Shown here piece after piece: positions 53,716 through 63,368 of a stretch of DNA of 64,000 nucleotides. The position numbers and the translations under genes were made by a program. The DNA is from Lachnospiraceae bacterium. GTDB lineage: Bacteria; Bacillota; Clostridia; Lachnospirales; Lachnospiraceae. The stretch covers positions 57,780 to 121,779 of the forward strand of contig JAFZQY010000046.1 in the NCBI GenBank assembly GCA_017620155.1. Reading direction: 5' to 3'. The stretch's first letter is position 1. Each line of letters begins with the position of its first letter. Below the pieces are notes generated by a model. That model saw only the letters and a program-made list of their open reading frames with translations, did no database searches and was not told the origin of the DNA.

Positions 53716-54966
53716 TTATCTGTATTTTATGTTTAAGTCTACTTTTCCTTCGATGCCCTTGATCGTACCCTTGGAAGTGTACTGCCAGTAGTCATAGTAG
53801 CCGTCGTAATCGGGCGTTTCGGTATACTGGGCCAGCCACGAATGGTAGAGCGTAAGCTGCTCGGCGTCGAGCTTGGAATTCCACCATTTCTTGGAGGCAT
53901 AAACGCCGGCCTCGTACCCGGAGTTGGCTATGGTCTCGCAGAAAGCCCTGGTTATCGCAGTCCTGTCGTCGACATCAAGCCTGTCGGCACGTCCTTTTCC
54001 GCCTGCCGATTCGGAATCGATGAATACGGGCAGATCCAGCAGATAGAGCTTGCACTCTTCAACGACCATGCTGGCTTCTTCTATAGCCTCGGTCTCAGTG
54101 ACCGCCTGCGAGAAAAAGTACACACCCACGGGGATCCCGGCCTTGATGGCTCCGCGCATGTTTTCCGCAAAACGGGAATCGAGCACGAGCGAACCCGAAG
54201 ATGCGCCTCTATATCCGCATCTTATGATCGCGAACTGAACTCCGGCCTCTTTTACTTCGGTCCAATTGATCTCGCCGTTATGGCTGGATACGTCTATACC
54301 CAGCTGTCCGGCCGACTCATGAGCATCAGCCTCGATGTTCTCGGATCCGTCTCCCTCGGTATCCGCGGAATTAGACTGCGTATCATCGACGGTCACATCC
54401 ACCTGATCCTCCGTCAGCACCAGAAAAGCGACGTCGCTTAACGCTTTGTACTGGATATCCTTGCTGATCCGGATCATTGTCTTGGTATGCGGTACTATGT
54501 ATCCGTCTATTTCTTCCAGGGAAACGAAGTAATCGCCTTCCCTCAGGTGTTCTACATATATGATGCCGTCCTTATCGGTATCGGTGTACCTGCCGACGCC
54601 CTCGACATCAGCGACAAACTCGGCACCGGCCGCGAGATTACCCATCGTATCGATGACGGTCACCCGAAGGTCCTGACCAATGGAATCAAGCATCACGTTG
54701 ACCTTGACGCCGTTTTCTATGATGATATCGGACTTATAGCCGCTTCCGGTCTTGTCAAAAAAGTTCTCATCGCGCATGAAGCCGCTCAGGTCATCACCAA
54801 TCTGTCCTCCCTCGGCCTCGGGGCTTGCCTCGACCACAGGCTGGGGCGAATGATGTCCGATACGCCGCCTGATGGTATCCCAGTTGCTCAGGACCACCAG
54901 CGCCAATATGCCGATGACCATGAACACGCCCATCAGGATAGATTGCCTGACCCACTTTGACTTCAT
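53716..54966 (-). CDS. Membrane-anchored GH25 lysozyme-like protein with SpaA-like domain
   Basis: 416 residues from ATG 54964-54966, one base after the rfbA stop (TAAGATG); longer in-frame starts lie inside rfbA. Residues about 9-30 are a single membrane anchor (SILMGVFMVIGILALVVLSN). Residues about 85-160 resemble a SpaA/prealbumin-like fold (GAEFVADVEGVGRYTDTDKDG). Residues about 222-416 are GH25: GIDVSSHNGEINWTEV, AIIRCGYRG, PVFIDSES (catalytic Asp/Glu) and YDYWQYTSKGTI. The enzyme would cut peptidoglycan outside the membrane, perhaps making room for the exported polysaccharide. Confidence 0.88.
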   Translation of the reverse strand: MKSKWVRQSILMGVFMVIGILALVVLSNWDTIRRRIGHHSPQPVVEASPEAEGGQIGDDLSGFMRDENFFDKTGSGYKSDIIIENGVKVNVMLDSIGQDLRVTVIDTMGNLAAGAEFVADVEGVGRYTDTDKDGIIYVEHLREGDYFVSLEEIDGYIVPHTKTMIRISKDIQYKALSDVAFLVLTEDQVDVTVDDTQSNSADTEGDGSENIEADAHESAGQLGIDVSSHNGEINWTEVKEAGVQFAIIRCGYRGASSGSLVLDSRFAENMRGAIKAGIPVGVYFFSQAVTETEAIEEASMVVEECKLYLLDLPVFIDSESAGGKGRADRLDVDDRTAITRAFCETIANSGYEAGVYASKKWWNSKLDAEQLTLYHSWLAQYTETPDYDGYYDYWQYTSKGTIKGIEGKVDLNIKYR

Positions 54967-54967
54967 C

Positions 54968-55837
54968 TTACAGTCCCTCGGCAACCTCCATGAGATACTT
55001 GCCGTAATCTGTCTTAAGCAGAGGCTCTGCAAGTTTTACGAGCTGATCCTTATCGATGAATCCGCGCTTATATGCGATCTCCTCGATGCAGGAGATGTAG
55101 AGACCCTGCCTTTTCTGGAAAGCGGCAACGAAATCGGCTGCATCAAGCAGCGAGTCGTGATTGCCGGTATCCAGCCATGCGAACCCGCGTCCCAATGTCT
55201 CAACATGCAGGGTTCCGCGGCTTAAATACTCGTTATTGATACTCGTGATCTCTATCTCACCTCTCGCGGAGGGCTTCACGTTCGCGGCGATCTCGACTAC
55301 GTCATTGTCGTAGAAATATAAGCCGGGAACTGCATAATTGCTCTTGGGATGCTCGGGTTTTTCCTCGATGGAGATGGCCATTCCATTCTCATCGAACTCG
55401 ACTACGCCGTATTCCTTGGGATCGCGGACATAGTAGCCGAAGATCGTAGCGCCTTTTTCGCGGGCTGCGGCCTCTCTTAACACCCTGGAAAAGCTCTGGC
55501 CGTAGAAGATATTGTCGCCCAGGACAAGCGCTACGTTGTCATCTCCGATGAAGTCGGCTCCAATGATAAACGCATCGGCAAGACCTCTGGGAGATTCCTG
55601 GACTGCATAAGTGAATTTAAGTCCCAGCTGCTCCCCTGTACCAAACAATTCCTCGAATACCGGCAGATCCCTGGGAGTCGATATGATCAGGATCTCCCGG
55701 ATGCCTGCGAGCATCAGTGTGGAGAGGGGATAGTATATCATCGGCTTATCGTAGACAGGCATGATCTGCTTGGATATAGCCTTGGTGAGCGGGTACAGTC
55801 TGGTGCCGGATCCACCGGCCAATATGATACCTTTCAT
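54968..55837 (-). CDS. rfbA: Glucose-1-phosphate thymidylyltransferase
   Basis: 289 residues, the RmlA length. It makes dTDP-glucose from glucose-1-phosphate and dTTP, the first step of dTDP-rhamnose synthesis. Signatures are [57 protein letters not shown] and [15 protein letters not shown]. Its substrate would come from PgcA in this cluster. The ATG follows AGGAGG. It starts 61 bp after the palindromic element, with only a weak promoter visible (TGCTAAAAT near 55875), and is followed by the GH25 gene at one base. Confidence 0.97.
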   Translation of the reverse strand: MKGIILAGGSGTRLYPLTKAISKQIMPVYDKPMIYYPLSTLMLAGIREILIISTPRDLPVFEELFGTGEQLGLKFTYAVQESPRGLADAFIIGADFIGDDNVALVLGDNIFYGQSFSRVLREAAAREKGATIFGYYVRDPKEYGVVEFDENGMAISIEEKPEHPKSNYAVPGLYFYDNDVVEIAANVKPSARGEIEITSINNEYLSRGTLHVETLGRGFAWLDTGNHDSLLDAADFVAAFQKRQGLYISCIEEIAYKRGFIDKDQLVKLAEPLLKTDYGKYLMEVAEGL

Positions 55838-55898
55838 GGCGCCTCCTGATAAACTACATAGATACTATATTTTAGCATAAAATCAGAGAAAAAGATAC

Positions 55899-56032
55899 GG
55901 GATAAGCGCATACATAACCGCCAGGCACGCTCTCGCTGCGGAGTCGCGTGCAGCGGTACTAAGGTCGCAAAAGACGCGACCAAAGGACCGGCCGCTCCTA
56001 CGCACCTGGCCGGTAAAATATGCGCTTATCCC
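55899..56032. repeat. 134-nt structured palindromic element
   Basis: Perfect 14-nt ends, GGGATAAGCGCATA (55899-55912) and TATGCGCTTATCCC (56019-56032), are inverted. Pairing continues inwards with ACCGCCAGG against CCTGGCCGGT. Inside are two further hairpins, GCACGC/GCGTGC near 55925-55955 and GGTCGC/GCGACC near 55963-55981, and a small GGACCGG-type one. The right arm touches the stop codon of the GT-C gene at 56033. Several GC-rich stems on a common trunk resemble a mobile or extragenic repeat, or a complex terminator (GTATCTTTTTC follows on the minus strand). Confidence 0.6.
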
Positions 56033-57445
56033 TTACATATTGAATAATGATCTGACGTATCCGAGATCAATTAGTTTACGGGAGGCGAAGAGGCCGAAAT
56101 AGAGGAGAGAAAGGCAGGCCGTGATGAGCACGAGGGCTCTGAAGCCACGATGGTTCATGAGTTCGCGGGCACGGGCGCCCAGATAACAGGTTGTCAGGGT
56201 TATGGGGAGGAGATATCGGCCCTGAGGCTGGCAATCTATCAGATATGAGTTGAGGACGGAAGCGACCACGCTTCCGATATTAAGGAGCGTAACAATGATA
56301 AATATGCGCTTTTCTCCGGTATTGCACAGATATATGCCTAGCCAGAGATATATGAGGAAGTACAATCCCGCCATGATCTTGTAATACAGGTCATGTCCGT
56401 CACGGTATACGCTATAGGAAGCATAGGACCTAAATGTAAGTTCAAACCAATCGGGGCTGTATCTGAAGAAGTCGACGATCGAATATCCTTTGGAGGCCAT
56501 GTGATAGGTCGGCTCCTGATCCTCTATCGGAGTCAGCGGGTTCTTGTCATAGTCGGAATACTGCTCGGACATCTGCTGCTCGGCACCGGCTTTATCGAAG
56601 CCGTAATAATGGAAATCCAGAGCCGCACGGCCGGCCAGAATCGCGAAAGCAATGCCTGCGATAAGGATATAGCGGGCCAGAAGCTGCTTGCGGTTATTAA
56701 TTTCTGATTTAATTAATTGTTCCAGGAGAACTATGAATGTAAGCGCTAATGTGGCGTAATAGTAGGGTTTTCCGAGGAGCATCAGTCCGTACATTACGCC
56801 AAGAAGTATACAAGATAATACAACACGTAAAGAGATGCCGGGAACATCTCCGGTCTCCGCAGATGATGTTCCATCGGTATCGCTTTGGTTGTCGCCGAGA
56901 CTGCCATAAAGGGTTCGCCAGAGCAGACTGTCCTTATCTGCGAGAAGTGCGATGGCTAAGAAGCCCAGAAGGAAATCTTCGGCATCAGCCGTCACATATG
57001 AGAAGATGTACCACGCCTGGATACATATGCCAAAGCCCAGCATCAGATAGTTATGATCCTTGAGTTTCTTCAGCATATACACGCATATCACAGCCATTAA
57101 AAGAAGATTTGGCATGCGGTAATAAGGAAGCGCACCCATGAATTGTTTGAAAACATATGCTATTTTACTGAATATCAAAAAGTAGGGGGAGTAATTGCAG
57201 ACTTTGGTGTAGCCGTAGCCGCTGAAAGTGTCGCCGAGCCCCTCTCCGGTCAGCCTCATGTCGGGCCAGAAACACCTGTTCATACACCAGTCCATGCACG
57301 CTTTCACATCGAACTCATCAGGATGCACGCCCAACTCGGATAAGAATGAGATCATGGCAACCACGACAAACGCCCCTATAATCACAAGAGCGGATATATA
57401 TACAAATGATTTTTCCTGAATTCGGGTTTTTAAATCTTCATTCAT
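56033..57445 (-). CDS. GT-C-fold membrane glycosyltransferase (probable)
   Basis: 470 residues with about ten hydrophobic segments. The first extracytoplasmic loop starts GVHPDEFDVKACMDW; an Asp-Glu pair at this place is typical of GT-C enzymes, which use polyprenyl-phosphate sugars outside the membrane. Later loops include YSPYFLIFSKIAYVFKQ and MASKGYSIVDFFRYSPDWFEL. Overall it looks like ArnT/DUF2142-type proteins. Its neighbour at 58600 makes polyprenyl-phosphate sugars by family resemblance, so it may provide the donor. The exact family is uncertain. Confidence 0.65.
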   Translation of the reverse strand: MNEDLKTRIQEKSFVYISALVIIGAFVVVAMISFLSELGVHPDEFDVKACMDWCMNRCFWPDMRLTGEGLGDTFSGYGYTKVCNYSPYFLIFSKIAYVFKQFMGALPYYRMPNLLLMAVICVYMLKKLKDHNYLMLGFGICIQAWYIFSYVTADAEDFLLGFLAIALLADKDSLLWRTLYGSLGDNQSDTDGTSSAETGDVPGISLRVVLSCILLGVMYGLMLLGKPYYYATLALTFIVLLEQLIKSEINNRKQLLARYILIAGIAFAILAGRAALDFHYYGFDKAGAEQQMSEQYSDYDKNPLTPIEDQEPTYHMASKGYSIVDFFRYSPDWFELTFRSYASYSVYRDGHDLYYKIMAGLYFLIYLWLGIYLCNTGEKRIFIIVTLLNIGSVVASVLNSYLIDCQPQGRYLLPITLTTCYLGARARELMNHRGFRALVLITACLSLLYFGLFASRKLIDLGYVRSLFNM

Positions 57446-57480
57446 ATCTATTTTGGTTCGGGGTCACCGAAGCACTACAG

Positions 57481-58587
57481 CTAAATCCACTTTTTAACCG
57501 GCGGGATGAGTCGAAGGAGCGTCACAACGGCAAGAGCGATCGCAAACGCCACAATATCCTGCACGGCGACGGCCAGAAGCCTGTTCATATACTGACACAG
57601 GTTGTAATAGAGCATATGTGTGCTCGAGCACACGAAATCCGCCAGCAGATATATCCCGAATGTAGCGGGAGCCACAAATCCTATAAGTTTTCCGCCAAGT
57701 CCCTCTCCGCGGATCTTCACAAGAAAAGCAAAAGCAGCCAGGCTCTCTGCGAGCATTCCGACAGTATGTATCTCGGAAAACGAAGTAAAGGACACACCGC
57801 CCGTAATGCTCTTTTCAGCCATCGCAAGCGCTATATTCACCGCAAAAGCGGCAAAAAACGCAGCTGTGAGGCGAAGATTTTTAACCTGAACGCCTTTTCC
57901 GGCCCGGATCTCATCCCTGTACAGATAAAAAGCATGACCGATGAACAGATACATCACCGCGCATCCGATCATTGGAAGCTCGAAGTATTCGTTCATCGTA
58001 AACGAAGGTACCAGGATGCATACGGAAGGCATCAGCGACACATACACGGAAGCCGCCAGCAAGATCATTACGAGCAGGCGCCTTCTATCAGGGGCAGCCT
58101 TCGCCGAAGCATCACTCTGAGGAGCGCCCGCCTCGCCGGCATCGTCCGCCTTAGGCCCATCAAACGCCCCCGCTGCCCACTGGAACAACGGCATCATGAC
58201 CATGAGTCCGAGATAAGTATACAGATACCAGAACGCATCCGTCGCACCGTCATGCCAGAGCGTGCGCAGAAAGTCGCCAATCGAACCGTTAAGCCCATTT
58301 CTCCACAGATAATAGAATATAGAGAATACGACCAGAACGCCTACTATCCGGACTATTCTTTTGAAATATGTAGCGCGGTCATCTTTTCGATGCAGGAGAT
58401 TGTATCCGGTGATCATGAAGAAACCGGGTACGGTGATCTTGGATAAGTAAATTACGCCCACGGTCACATACCATGCCAGCGACCCGGGCGTAACCTGAAG
58501 AAGCACTTTTGAATTGCAATGATTGATGATCACGAACGCACAGCCGATGATCCTGTACAGATCGAGACCCTGCAGTCTTTTGCTCAT
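57481..58587 (-). CDS. Membrane acyltransferase (Acyl_transf_3, O-acetylation)
   Basis: 368 residues with about ten membrane segments. The N-terminal GLDLYRIIGCAFVIINHCNS carries the Arg and the His-containing region of the family, followed by VPGFFMITGYNLLHRKDD. A cytoplasmic loop (residues about 150-175) is Ala/Asp-rich (GPKADDAGEAGAPQSDASAK). It probably attaches acetyl groups to the exported polysaccharide. It is unlike the pair at 40245-42426 in sequence beyond the family core. It is 12 bp after the GT2 gene and 35 bp before the GT-C gene. Confidence 0.85.
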   Translation of the reverse strand: MSKRLQGLDLYRIIGCAFVIINHCNSKVLLQVTPGSLAWYVTVGVIYLSKITVPGFFMITGYNLLHRKDDRATYFKRIVRIVGVLVVFSIFYYLWRNGLNGSIGDFLRTLWHDGATDAFWYLYTYLGLMVMMPLFQWAAGAFDGPKADDAGEAGAPQSDASAKAAPDRRRLLVMILLAASVYVSLMPSVCILVPSFTMNEYFELPMIGCAVMYLFIGHAFYLYRDEIRAGKGVQVKNLRLTAAFFAAFAVNIALAMAEKSITGGVSFTSFSEIHTVGMLAESLAAFAFLVKIRGEGLGGKLIGFVAPATFGIYLLADFVCSSTHMLYYNLCQYMNRLLAVAVQDIVAFAIALAVVTLLRLIPPVKKWI

Positions 58588-58599
58588 GTCTGAAGAAAA

Positions 58600-59532
58600 T
58601 TAATCCTTATGAATGCGCGACCCCAAAGTGGTCAGATTGAATTCGAACTCACGGCGGTTAGCCAGCGCCAGATTGGACAGTATGAGTCCGGAAAAAAGCG
58701 ACTGGATCGCAGCCAGATATACAAAACAGCATACGATCAGAGTCGGGAACTTCGCAACCAGCCCGGTACGTGCGTATTCAACGAGCACCGGGATCAGGAA
58801 GATTGTCGAAATCACTGCAAGCAGGAGTGCGAGCAGCGAGAAAAACGCCATGGGTTTATAGTCTTTGTAAAGCTTCACTATCGTAAAGAGAACTTTAAGT
58901 CCGTCAGAATATGTATTCAGCTTGGACTCAGACCCTTCCGGACGGTCTCTGTACTCGATGATGACATTATCGATCTGCATGTGGTTATATACCGCATGTA
59001 TCGTCATCTCGGTCTCTATCTCAAAGCCTCTGGAAAGTACGGGGAATGTCTTAACGAAGTTATAGCTGAACGCTCTGAATCCCGTCATGATGTCTTTGAT
59101 CTCACAGTCAAAAAGCCTGTTGATCGTTGCTCTTACGAGGGAATTGCCCATGTTGTGGAAAGGACGCTTATTTTCCGTGAAATATGTGGATGACAGGCGA
59201 TCGCCGACCACCATATCGGAGTTGCGGTCAAGAACTTTTTCCACCATCTCGGGAGCAAATTCCATCGGATAGGTATCGTCTCCGTCGACCATGATGTAGC
59301 ACTCGGCGTCTATCTCGCGGAACATCCTGCGGATGACTGCGCCTTTGCCCTGAACATATTCATGTCTGACAACGGCACCTGCGCGCTCGGCGATGGCTGC
59401 CGTATCATCCGTGGAATTATTGTCATATACATACACCACAGCCTCAGGGAGAGCCCTCAGGCTGTCGGTAACAACTTTTTCTATGGTCTTTGCTTCGTTA
59501 TAGCAGGGAATCAGAACTGCGATCTTATCCAT
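58600..59532 (-). CDS. GT2 polyprenyl-phosphate sugar synthase (DPM1/GtrB-like)
   Basis: 310 residues. The GT2 domain has AVLIPCYNEAKTIEKVV, VYDNNSTDDTAAIAERAG, VQGKGAVIRRMF, YIMVDGDDTYP (metal Asp) and DIMTGFRAFSYNFVK, the DPM1/GtrB pattern. Two C-terminal membrane helices (FSLLALLLAVISTIFLIPVL, VCCFVYLAAIQSLFSGLIL) anchor it. Such enzymes move a sugar from a nucleotide to polyprenyl phosphate for later use by GT-C enzymes, one of which is probably encoded at 56033. It follows rfbB by 3 bp. Confidence 0.9.
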   Translation of the reverse strand: MDKIAVLIPCYNEAKTIEKVVTDSLRALPEAVVYVYDNNSTDDTAAIAERAGAVVRHEYVQGKGAVIRRMFREIDAECYIMVDGDDTYPMEFAPEMVEKVLDRNSDMVVGDRLSSTYFTENKRPFHNMGNSLVRATINRLFDCEIKDIMTGFRAFSYNFVKTFPVLSRGFEIETEMTIHAVYNHMQIDNVIIEYRDRPEGSESKLNTYSDGLKVLFTIVKLYKDYKPMAFFSLLALLLAVISTIFLIPVLVEYARTGLVAKFPTLIVCCFVYLAAIQSLFSGLILSNLALANRREFEFNLTTLGSRIHKD

Positions 59533-59535
59533 GGG

Positions 59536-60618
59536 TCACCTGTTGGAATACATTGAATCATAGTATTTCTCGTAATCACCGCTGGTCACATTCTTCATCC
59601 ACTCTTCATTCTCGAAGAACCAGCTGATCGTCTTGCGGATGCCCTGTTCAAACATCGTCTCGGGCTCCCACCCTACCTCGGCTTTGATCTTGTCGGGAGC
59701 GATCGCATATCTGCGGTCATGGCCCTTGCGGTCGGTCACGTATGTGATCAGGTCATCGGTGATCTTCGCACGTCTGGGATCTGACTCGGGAAGCATCTCG
59801 CGAAGCGTATCCAAGATGATATGTATGATCTGTATATTCTGCTTCTCATTGTGTCCGCCGATGTTGTAGGTCTCAAAGAGACGTCCTTTTTCCTGAACCA
59901 TATCGATTGCCTTGGCGTGATCCTCAACATAGAGCCAGTCACGCACGTTCTTGCCGTCGCCGTAAACGGGCAGATTTTTGCCCTGAAGAGCGTTATTGAT
60001 GATGAGCGGGATCAGCTTCTCGGGGAACTGGTAAGGCCCGTAGTTATTCGAGCAGTTGGTGATGTTCGCCGGGAACTTGTAAGTATCCATGTACGCCTTA
60101 ACCAGCATGTCGGAAGAAGCCTTGGACGCCGAATAAGGGCTGTGAGGCGCATAAGGAGTGGTCTCATAGAAATATCCGCCGTCTTCTTCAAGCGAGCCGT
60201 AAACCTCGTCGGTACTTACATGCAAAAACTTGTGATCAGGCTTAAATGTGCCATCCGGAAGTTCCCATGCAGCCTTTGCGCAGTTAAGCATTACAGCTGT
60301 ACCTAAGACATTCGTCTGAACGAAGACCTCGGGTGACTCGATGCTTCTGTCAACGTGTGACTCTGCAGCGAAGTGAACAACCCTGTCTATATCTTCTTTT
60401 GCAAAAATGGCAGCGATCGCATCCTTGTCACAGATATCGGCTCTTACAAAAGAGTAATTCGCGCGGTTCTCGATATCCTTAAGGTTCTCGAGGTTGCCTG
60501 CGTATGTAAGCTTGTCGACATTGATGATACGTATGTCGTCGCCGTATTTTTTGAACATGTAATGAATGTAGTTGGAGCCTATGAAACCTGCTCCTCCGGT
60601 TACAAGATATGTGTGCAT
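59536..60618 (-). CDS. rfbB: dTDP-glucose 4,6-dehydratase
   Basis: 360 residues, the RmlB length. It converts dTDP-glucose into dTDP-4-keto-6-deoxyglucose with bound NAD+. TYLVTGGAGFIGSNYIHYM is the NAD-binding loop, VVHFAAESHVDRSIE and FLHVSTDEVYG follow, and YSASKASSDMLVKAY carries the Tyr-x3-Lys catalytic pair. Other RmlB signatures are NNYGPYQFPEKLIPL and GDGKNVRDWLYVEDHAKAI. It is separated from rfbA and rfbC by four genes. No rfbD (the last reductase) is found in the window. Confidence 0.97.
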   Translation of the reverse strand: MHTYLVTGGAGFIGSNYIHYMFKKYGDDIRIINVDKLTYAGNLENLKDIENRANYSFVRADICDKDAIAAIFAKEDIDRVVHFAAESHVDRSIESPEVFVQTNVLGTAVMLNCAKAAWELPDGTFKPDHKFLHVSTDEVYGSLEEDGGYFYETTPYAPHSPYSASKASSDMLVKAYMDTYKFPANITNCSNNYGPYQFPEKLIPLIINNALQGKNLPVYGDGKNVRDWLYVEDHAKAIDMVQEKGRLFETYNIGGHNEKQNIQIIHIILDTLREMLPESDPRRAKITDDLITYVTDRKGHDRRYAIAPDKIKAEVGWEPETMFEQGIRKTISWFFENEEWMKNVTSGDYEKYYDSMYSNR

Positions 60619-60637
60619 GTTATTCTCCTTGTATGCG

Positions 60638-63360
60638 TCAGTATTTGATGTTCAGGTCTACATTGCCCTTGATGCCGGCAACGGAGCCCTTGGATGTGTA
60701 CTGCCAATAGTCGTAGCGCGTAGCTGTATAAGTAGGCGTAGCCGCATACTGTGCGAGCCAGATCTTATAGCTTGTGAGCTGCGAAGCGTTCATGTAGCTC
60801 GTAAACCAGGTCTTGTTGGAATAGACACCGGCTGTATATCCGGAGTTTCTGACCGTCTGGCAAAAGGCCTTAACGACAGCTGTTCTGGTACCGGCATCTA
60901 TCGAATCGCCGCGTCCGCCCGAGTGCTCTACATCGATGAAAAGCGGCAGGCTAAGACCGTATCCGCTGCAAAGTCCTACTGCCATCGAAGCTTCCTCGAC
61001 AGCCTCAACTTCGCTGACTGCCTGAGTATAGAAGTAAGCTCCTACCTGAATGCCAGCCGCTTTTGCGCCTGCGATATTGGTCCTGAATGTCGGATCCTCG
61101 ATGAGCGCTCCCGTTGATGAACCTCTGTATCCGCATCTGATGATCGCATAGGATACGCCTGAATTACGTACTGCGGTCCAGTCTATCGAGCCGTTCCACT
61201 TGGACACATCTATACCCATAGTACCACTGCCCGCCTGCAGATGTCCATTCGAATCAAAGGTGTATTTCGCACCCTGAATGACCTGTTCGCCGGTCACATA
61301 GTTACCGTCTTTATCATAGAAATATGTGGAGCCGCCGATCGTCTGCCAACCGGTGTATTTGTATACGGCATCGCCGCCTCCAGCTGAATTATTTGGATCT
61401 TTGAAATAGAACACATCAAAATTCTTAAGATCACCGATCGTGGCTTCATGGTAATTGCCGCTCGCATCCTTATAGTAGATCTGAATACCATTAACTTTCA
61501 GTTTATCCGCGGAATTAGCTGCTGCATCATCCTTCTTGGTTACGGAGATCGTACATGAAGCGTATTTCGAAGCATCGTAAACACTCCTTGCCGTGATCGT
61601 CGCGGTGCCTTCGGATGCGCCGTATACATATCCTCCGCTGACATAAACCACACCGCCGTCTGTGGTTTCCCAGTTAACGTCTGAATTCGTCGTTCCGTCA
61701 GATAACGTAACCAGTGCCGTAAGGGACCCATAATCTCCCAGATTCAGTCTCATGCTCGTAGAACTGATCGAAACCGAAGAGACAGTAACCGCTCCGATAG
61801 AAGGAGTAGTTTGCGTTAGATCATACGGATTAGTACCACCTGTGCTCGAAGGATCTGTAGTAGGAGTGGTATGTGTAGATGGATTGATCGTAGTTCCGGG
61901 ATCTGTTGTCGTATTTCCAGGGTCAGTCGTGGTCGTTCCGGAATCTGTCGTAGTTGTTCCGGGATCCGTCGTGGTCGTCCCCGGATCCGTCGTAGTTGCT
62001 CCGGGATCTGTCGTGGTCGTCCCCGGATCCGTCGTAGTTGCTCCGGGATCTGTCGTGGTCGTCCCCGGATCTGTCGTGGTCGTCCCCGGATCTGTCGTGG
62101 TCGTCCCCGGATCTGTCGTAGTTGTTCCGGGATCTGTTGTAGAATCAGGGACCGTCGCCATATACGGCATCAGATATATTCCGCCGCTTCTGACCGTTCC
62201 TTTGGCACCTTTTCCGGTGGAAGCGTCAGAAGTTTTCAGGAAATTCTCAATATCCTGTTTGGATATCTCGATGTAACCGCCGTCCTCGCTTCCGCTGATC
62301 AGGGTCTTGGTGGATTCAACCCACTCGACCGTATCCTTGTTCACAGACTCGACAGCCGTATCCTGAACTGCGGTATCCTCGGCTGCTACGTTGACTTCGG
62401 CCTCGGTCTTAACCTCGTCGGCGACATCGATCTTCTTGTATTCGATGTTATCGGTAACCTTAATTCCGCTGACCTCGGAGGGCATGATATAGTCCTCATA
62501 CTCGGGGCCTTCAAGAGGCGTCATGACCACCTTATATATGCCGTTCGGGACCTCGGTGTGGTACATGAGGCCGTCCATGTTTTCATCTTTCCAATGATAC
62601 TCTTTTCCGTCATCACAGGTAACGGTCACTTCAAAAGGTATGCCGGATATCAGCTTATCTTTTGCCTTGTTTACGAACTTGATCTTCAGGTCCGACTGAA
62701 CGGATGTGACCTTCATTACGATCTCGATGGTCTTATCCTCAACCACAGGTTCTTCGACGACGGGCTGTTCTATAAAAAGATCCTCCGGCATCAGTTCTTC
62801 TTCGGGTGCGATAAAGCTTGCTCTCGATGCCACAACAGCATTTAAGCCGCTCTCGCCGATGACATATATCCCCTCCGAAGCGGTACCCACTTCCGAAAAA
62901 GAGGCAACCTGCCGACGGACTGTCTGGGTACTGTAAAATACCGTTCCCGCAACCGCTGCCATGATAAGCACGCATACGCCTGTCACGATGATCAGGCGGT
63001 CGCTCATGCTCATGCCGCGACGCTCGTCCTCGCGATCGTATCTTTCGGCGGTCTTTTCATATTTTGCAGCAGCCTTTTCGGATTTCTCCGCTGCTCTGTC
63101 ATATTTCTCAGCTGCCCTGGTATTCTTCGCATTGGTTTTTGCGTTCTTGGCAGCGGTTTTGGCATTCTTAGCATTAGCCTTGGCGTTCTTTGCATTTGTC
63201 TTCGCATTCTTTACGGCGGCCTTGGAGGCTTTAGTGTCTCTATGTACCTTGGGTTTACGTTCAACAGGCGCTTCAGTGCGGCCGTACAGTTCATTTGCTA
63301 CGGCAACAGCTTCCATTTCGGCGGTTTCCGACATCTCGTAGAAGTCGAAATCATCTTCAT
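60638..63360 (-). CDS. Large membrane-anchored GH25 protein, 5' end lost at a junction
   Basis: About 907 native residues; the first ~22 codons of the open frame to 63427 are antisense to another gene. Order: acidic start (DEDDFDFYEMSETAEMEA), Lys/Ala/Asn-rich repeat (KNAKTNAKNAKANAKNAK), membrane helix (IIVTGVCVLIMAAVAG), SpaA-like domain, 12 copies of TTTTDPG, a Big2 domain (VTALVTLSDGT-like region, DVNWETTDGGVVYVSGG), a cell-wall-binding-like segment (GWQTIGGSTYFYDKDGNYV) and the GH25 domain (GIDVSKWNGSIDW, LPLFIDVEHSGG, YDYWQYTSKGSV). The real start codon is absent. It is first in the rfbB operon and paralogous to 53716-54966. Confidence 0.85.
61889..62142 (-). repeat. In-gene 21-bp tandem repeat (TTTTDPG), about 12 units
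   Basis: Twelve units of 21 bp encode the heptad TTTTDPG with occasional Ala, Asn or Ser variants (ATTTDPG, TTTTDSG). The repeat forms the extracellular linker between the SpaA-like part and Big2/GH25 of the lysozyme at 60638. Unit homogeneity at DNA level suggests recent expansion by slippage or recombination, so copy number may vary between strains and be miscounted in assembly. Confidence 0.92.
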
Positions 63361-63368
63361 CTCCGGAG
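63355..63368. other. Chimeric junction between unrelated sequences
   Basis: To the left is the 5' part of the GH25 gene (minus strand); to the right, beginning mid-protein with PEVLRAIRARYGLDKP, is an OppB/DppB-type permease (plus strand). Neither gene has its own start at the join. The right side is clearly richer in G and C. CTCCGGAG bridges the two, with no repeat or IS end visible. Confidence 0.85.

Noticed and set aside
61889-62142. CRISPR-like regular repeats
   Set aside because: Units are contiguous 21-mers without spacers, in frame inside the GH25 gene and encoding TTTTDPG.
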